Shown here piece after piece: positions 7,403-9,418 of a stretch of DNA of 9,418 bases (positions are counted from its first letter, which is position 1; each line of letters starts with the position of its first letter). The notes beneath the pieces were generated by a model, which did not search any database, was not told where the DNA came from, and saw nothing but the letters and a program-made list of their open reading frames with translations. A program made the position numbers and the translations under genes. The stretch comes from Promethearchaeota archaeon (GTDB lineage Archaea > Asgardarchaeota > Lokiarchaeia > Sigynarchaeales > SOKP01): the NCBI GenBank assembly GCA_004524425.1, contig SDNN01000106.1, forward strand, positions 1-9,418, written 5' to 3'.

Positions 7403-8335
7403 TTATGCCGTATAAGTGCGAGATTTCAAGTACATTGGCATTTTTCCAGTGATTTTTTGCCTGGCATTTAGATACTCATAAATATAATCAGAGATTAAGC
7501 TAATTGCCTCGGGAATGTATCTGAAACTTGGAAAATCATTCACGTCAATAATACATGGCACTCCTTCCTCATCACTTATATAGTCAATACCATATATTGA
7601 CATGCCAAATTTTCTCCCTAATTTTAAAATCCTGCGTTTTAATTCTTTATCTATTGGCACTCGAATATGGATTAATTTTAGTGGTGTAAGCTTTTCATCT
7701 CTCATTATGTCCTGAGCTGTAATTGATACAATCCACCGGTCTATTACATAGACTTTATAGATTAATGTAGCTTTGGGTAAATATTCTTGAAAAAATAATG
7801 TTCCTGGATCATGCTTTTTAACAAGATTATTAAATTCACATGGGTTTCTCGCAATACCTATAATACGATTTTCACGAGGCAAATTGGGTATATTATGCAC
7901 ATCTAATTTTATGATGATATCAGTACCTTTTTTACAAGCTTTTAATGCTTCTTCAATTGAATAAAATGTTCTTGGGACGTTGATCTTTTTACATTTCTCT
8001 TCAATTAACTTAAATGTAGCTTTTCTACTCTCACAGGTTTGAACTGCCTGTAAACTATTTAATAATGGTATTTTGGGAGCAAATTCCCTTAAAGCTCGAT
8101 AAATTTGCTCATTTGCCTCCTCAGAAAATACTTTTACAATAATAAATAAGATAGGATATTTTTTTAATTTCTTACAGAAATATTTTAAGTCGAATTGTCC
8201 TTTTTTTAAGCCTTTATAAGGGATTAGATTAATAACTTTAATGTTATAATTCAATTTAAGGAATAACCTGATCTCTTCGAATATTTCAAGATCGCGAAAA
8301 CATATGGAACCTATATAGAGCTTTTTTAAGGACAA
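7403..8335 (-). CDS. ITPK1-like ATP-grasp inositol phosphate kinase (predicted)
   Basis: A 310-residue ATP-grasp protein that I read as a homologue of inositol 1,3,4-trisphosphate 5/6-kinase (ITPK1). Matches to the human protein, recalled from memory, include: LLNSLQAVQTCESRKATF (91-108) for the DP...AI..L.DRSKSY region; K143 with H147 for the K-T-R-V-A-H-G nucleotide/inositol-phosphate segment; FQEYLPKATLIYKVYVI (182-198) for VQNFINHNAVLYKVFVV; and FGMSIYGIDYI (243-253) plus IIDVNDFPSF (262-271) for LGVSLFGIDII and VIDINAFPGY. The metal ligands D251, D264 and N266 are all present. Predicted role: ATP-dependent phosphorylation of inositol (poly)phosphates in the cytoplasm. The start is TTG 8335: a TAA lies upstream in frame and no ATG occurs before residue 211. 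It sits tail-to-tail with the inositol-1-phosphate synthase. A RimK-like amino acid ligase is the main alternative; the ATP-grasp fold itself is near certain. Confidence 0.75.
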   Translation of the reverse strand: MSLKKLYIGSICFRDLEIFEEIRLFLKLNYNIKVINLIPYKGLKKGQFDLKYFCKKLKKYPILFIIVKVFSEEANEQIYRALREFAPKIPLLNSLQAVQTCESRKATFKLIEEKCKKINVPRTFYSIEEALKACKKGTDIIIKLDVHNIPNLPRENRIIGIARNPCEFNNLVKKHDPGTLFFQEYLPKATLIYKVYVIDRWIVSITAQDIMRDEKLTPLKLIHIRVPIDKELKRRILKLGRKFGMSIYGIDYISDEEGVPCIIDVNDFPSFRYIPEAISLISDYIYEYLNARQKITGKMPMYLKSRTYTA

Positions 8336-8378
8336 TGTTTTTCCGGTCTTTTTTTATTTGCATAAAATAAAAACATGC

Positions 8379-8386
8379 TATATAAA
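8379..8386 (-). promoter_or_regulatory. TATA-like box for the ITPK1-like gene
   Basis: On the minus strand this reads TTTATATA, about 47 bases before the TTG start at 8335. Initiation near 8357 would give a leader of about 20 bases containing CCGGAAAA just before the TTG, at best a weak ribosome binding site. The overlapping repeat at 8394-8425 offers another candidate box. Confidence 0.3.
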
Positions 8387-8393
8387 TCTATTG

Positions 8394-8425
8394 TTTATAT
8401 ATAGCTAAAGAAATCTATATATAAA
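8394..8425. repeat. Perfect 11-bp inverted repeat between divergent ATP-grasp genes
   Basis: TTTATATATAG at 8394-8404 is the exact reverse complement of CTATATATAAA at 8415-8425, separated by 10 bases. It lies within the 198-base divergent intergenic region. Each arm reads as a good archaeal TATA box pointing away from the other, so this may be a back-to-back promoter pair or a dimeric regulator's operator. The arms are themselves simple AT sequence, which lowers the significance. Confidence 0.5.
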
Positions 8426-8499
8426 TTCGAATTAAGCCATCTTGTCTTAAATAAAGGAAATTAATTGATTTAATCTATTTTGAAAACGAAGAATAAATG

Positions 8500-8508
8500 A
8501 TATAAATA
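8500..8508 (+). promoter_or_regulatory. TATA-like box close to the second ATP-grasp gene
   Basis: ATATAAATA is centred about 30 bases before the ATG at 8534, preceded by purine-rich GAAGAATAAATG that could serve as a BRE. Transcription would start at or a few bases before the ATG. CTATCTC before ATG shows no Shine-Dalgarno, consistent with a leaderless mRNA. Confidence 0.4.
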
Positions 8509-8533
8509 ATATTTTATTCCAAATTACTATCTC

Positions 8534-9361
8534 ATGAAAAAGGTAAAACTTGGCTTAATCATCGATAGATATCACTTAGAAAAGAAAGTCTCGGAATTCA
8601 TAGATTATATGAAAAAATTTTCAGACATTTCCTACTATATTGAAGAATCATGCGTGCTAAATAGCTCTGACCTTAATTTCGATGAAGATGTCTTTTTTGT
8701 TAAATCCAAAGGAGATTTAACCATCAGTTTAACAAAATTAATAGAAAGTAACACCAATATACCTGTTATCAATCCTTCAGAAGCTATATGGAACACGATG
8801 CACAGATTCATCTACTCACTCTTATTGAGAAGGGCAAAAATACCGGTTCCAGATTTTTCTTTAAATCCAATTACTTGTGTTCCCAATTTTAAGGATTATA
8901 TAATTAAGAATATAATTGACCAAAAAAATTATGCATTTGATCCTAAAATTGAATTAGTAGATGGGCATACACAAGTCATTGATAAAAGAGCACTAAAAGA
9001 AGCGAGGGGAGGTAAAGAAAATTATAGATATTTTTTTTACCAAAAATTTATAGATAGTGAGTGGGAATACAAAATATATGGAATCGGAGAGGAAATGCAA
9101 TTTTTTTACAAACAAATTCCTACCTTAAAAAATCCTAATAAAATGGAATCCCGAGTAGAAATTAAAAAGAATGAAGAATTAAGCGAGTATTCTTATAAAG
9201 CAATGGAAGTTTTAAATTTAAAACTAACATCTATTGATTTTCTTCAGTCTCCAGATGGTCAGTTTTATTTAACGGACATTAATTCAACACCTAATTTCAA
9301 TTATATAAAAAATGGTCATGAAATAGTTGGAAATTATTTAATTAAGGAATCAAAACGGTAG
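8534..9361 (+). CDS. Second, diverged ITPK/RimK-like ATP-grasp protein
   Basis: A 275-residue ATP-grasp enzyme that appears to be a distant paralogue of the ITPK1-like neighbour. Shared layout: VINPSEAIWNTMHRF (78-92) before the first ATP-binding lobe; K138 with DGHT (143-146), resembling ITPK's K...HG segment; FFYQKFIDSEWEYKIYGIG (167-185) parallel to FFQEYLPKATLIYKVYVI in the neighbour; and SIDF (D235) followed by TDINSTPNF (D248, N250), the magnesium-binding triad. The D-to-DxN spacing of 13 residues is identical in both proteins. It is shorter than most ATP-grasp kinases and has no membrane segments. The reaction is either phosphorylation of an inositol phosphate or carboxylate-amine/thiol ligation; the sequence alone does not decide. 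ATG 8534 is chosen because a TATA-like box lies about 30 bases upstream. It is divergent from the ITPK1-like gene and probably co-transcribed with the gene beginning just downstream. Confidence 0.7.
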   Translation: MKKVKLGLIIDRYHLEKKVSEFIDYMKKFSDISYYIEESCVLNSSDLNFDEDVFFVKSKGDLTISLTKLIESNTNIPVINPSEAIWNTMHRFIYSLLLRRAKIPVPDFSLNPITCVPNFKDYIIKNIIDQKNYAFDPKIELVDGHTQVIDKRALKEARGGKENYRYFFYQKFIDSEWEYKIYGIGEEMQFFYKQIPTLKNPNKMESRVEIKKNEELSEYSYKAMEVLNLKLTSIDFLQSPDGQFYLTDINSTPNFNYIKNGHEIVGNYLIKESKR

Positions 9362-9372
9362 GTATATATGAC

Positions 9373-9380
9373 AGGAGGTG
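9373..9380 (+). promoter_or_regulatory. Perfect Shine-Dalgarno for the gene at the right edge
   Basis: AGGAGGTG is an 8-base match to the archaeal/bacterial anti-Shine-Dalgarno and the only strong one seen in the window. It lies 12 bases after the stop of the preceding ATP-grasp gene and 7 bases before an ATA codon at 9388 that opens a plausible reading frame. It indicates an operon-internal gene starting here. Confidence 0.65.
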
Positions 9381-9387
9381 TCAGAAA

Positions 9388-9418
9388 ATAAAAATTGGAA
9401 TTTTATCTAAAAGAAGAA
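9388..9418 (+). CDS. Start of a possible third ATP-grasp (RimK-like) gene, cut by the window edge
   Basis: Ten codons read I-K-I-G-I-L-S-K-R-R before the window ends. This resembles the first strand of RimK/ATP-grasp proteins, which often begin M-K-I-(G/A)-I-L-S-R. The perfect Shine-Dalgarno at 9373-9380 is ideally spaced for a start at the ATA at 9388, yet no ATG, GTG or TTG lies in frame nearby. The other frames from ATG 9368 and GTG 9380 stop within 8-11 codons. Either the gene uses a rare ATA start, or one base is missing in the A-rich run around 9385-9394: a single added base would join ATG 9368 to this frame. Function beyond the family guess cannot be stated. Confidence 0.4.
   Translation, partial: MKIGILSKRR

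Noticed and set aside
8336..8533. Possible riboswitch or small RNA in the 198-base divergent region
   Set aside because: The only strong pairing is the AT-only dyad, which is better explained as promoter DNA; no GC-containing stems or known aptamer-like motifs were seen.
9368..9391. Seven-residue frame from ATG 9368 to TAA, as a possible leader peptide
   Set aside because: It contains the Shine-Dalgarno of the next gene within its own codons and has no ribosome binding site of its own; a chance frame or the result of a missing base is more likely.

Overview
The window is AT-rich, compactly coded DNA that looks archaeal. TATA-like boxes sit about 29 bases upstream of several start codons, as in leaderless archaeal mRNAs. 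The one strong Shine-Dalgarno sequence (AGGAGGTG, near the right edge) lies inside an operon. The gene content is an archaeal-type inositol-1-phosphate synthase beside a protein closely resembling eukaryotic ITPK1 inositol phosphate kinase. That, with the low GC, suggests an Asgard archaeon, perhaps Lokiarchaeia-like; this is inference, as there is no rRNA or other marker gene here.

Layout. Positions 1-294 (+) hold the 3' end of a major-facilitator transporter. It converges on a three-gene minus-strand operon (5209 to 319), transcribed in the order: a large glycoside-hydrolase-like protein (932 aa, GH38/GH57-type superfamily), a zinc-dependent medium-chain alcohol/sugar dehydrogenase, and a DapA/NanA/KDG-aldolase family Schiff-base lyase. 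Together they look like a glycan or sugar route of hydrolysis, oxidation and aldol cleavage. Divergent from this operon, at 5293-6132 (+), is a classical short-chain dehydrogenase.

The right half is the most interesting part. Position 6268-7359 (+) is myo-inositol-1-phosphate synthase (glucose 6-phosphate to inositol phosphate). Tail-to-tail with it at 8335-7403 (-) is an ATP-grasp protein whose substrate-lobe and metal-binding motifs closely resemble ITPK1. Divergent from that at 8534-9361 (+) is a second, more diverged ATP-grasp protein with the same D...DxN metal triad. Directly after it, behind a perfect Shine-Dalgarno, is the first stretch of what may be a third ATP-grasp gene, cut by the window edge. 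An inositol-phosphate-making enzyme packed against two or three ATP-grasp kinases/ligases suggests a lipid-independent route to inositol (poly)phosphates or a related conjugated metabolite in an archaeon.

No tRNA, rRNA, CRISPR array, insertion sequence or other mobile element was seen, and no stretch longer than 300 bases lacks a gene. Intergenic regions contain T-rich terminator-like tracts and two inverted repeats in divergent promoter regions.
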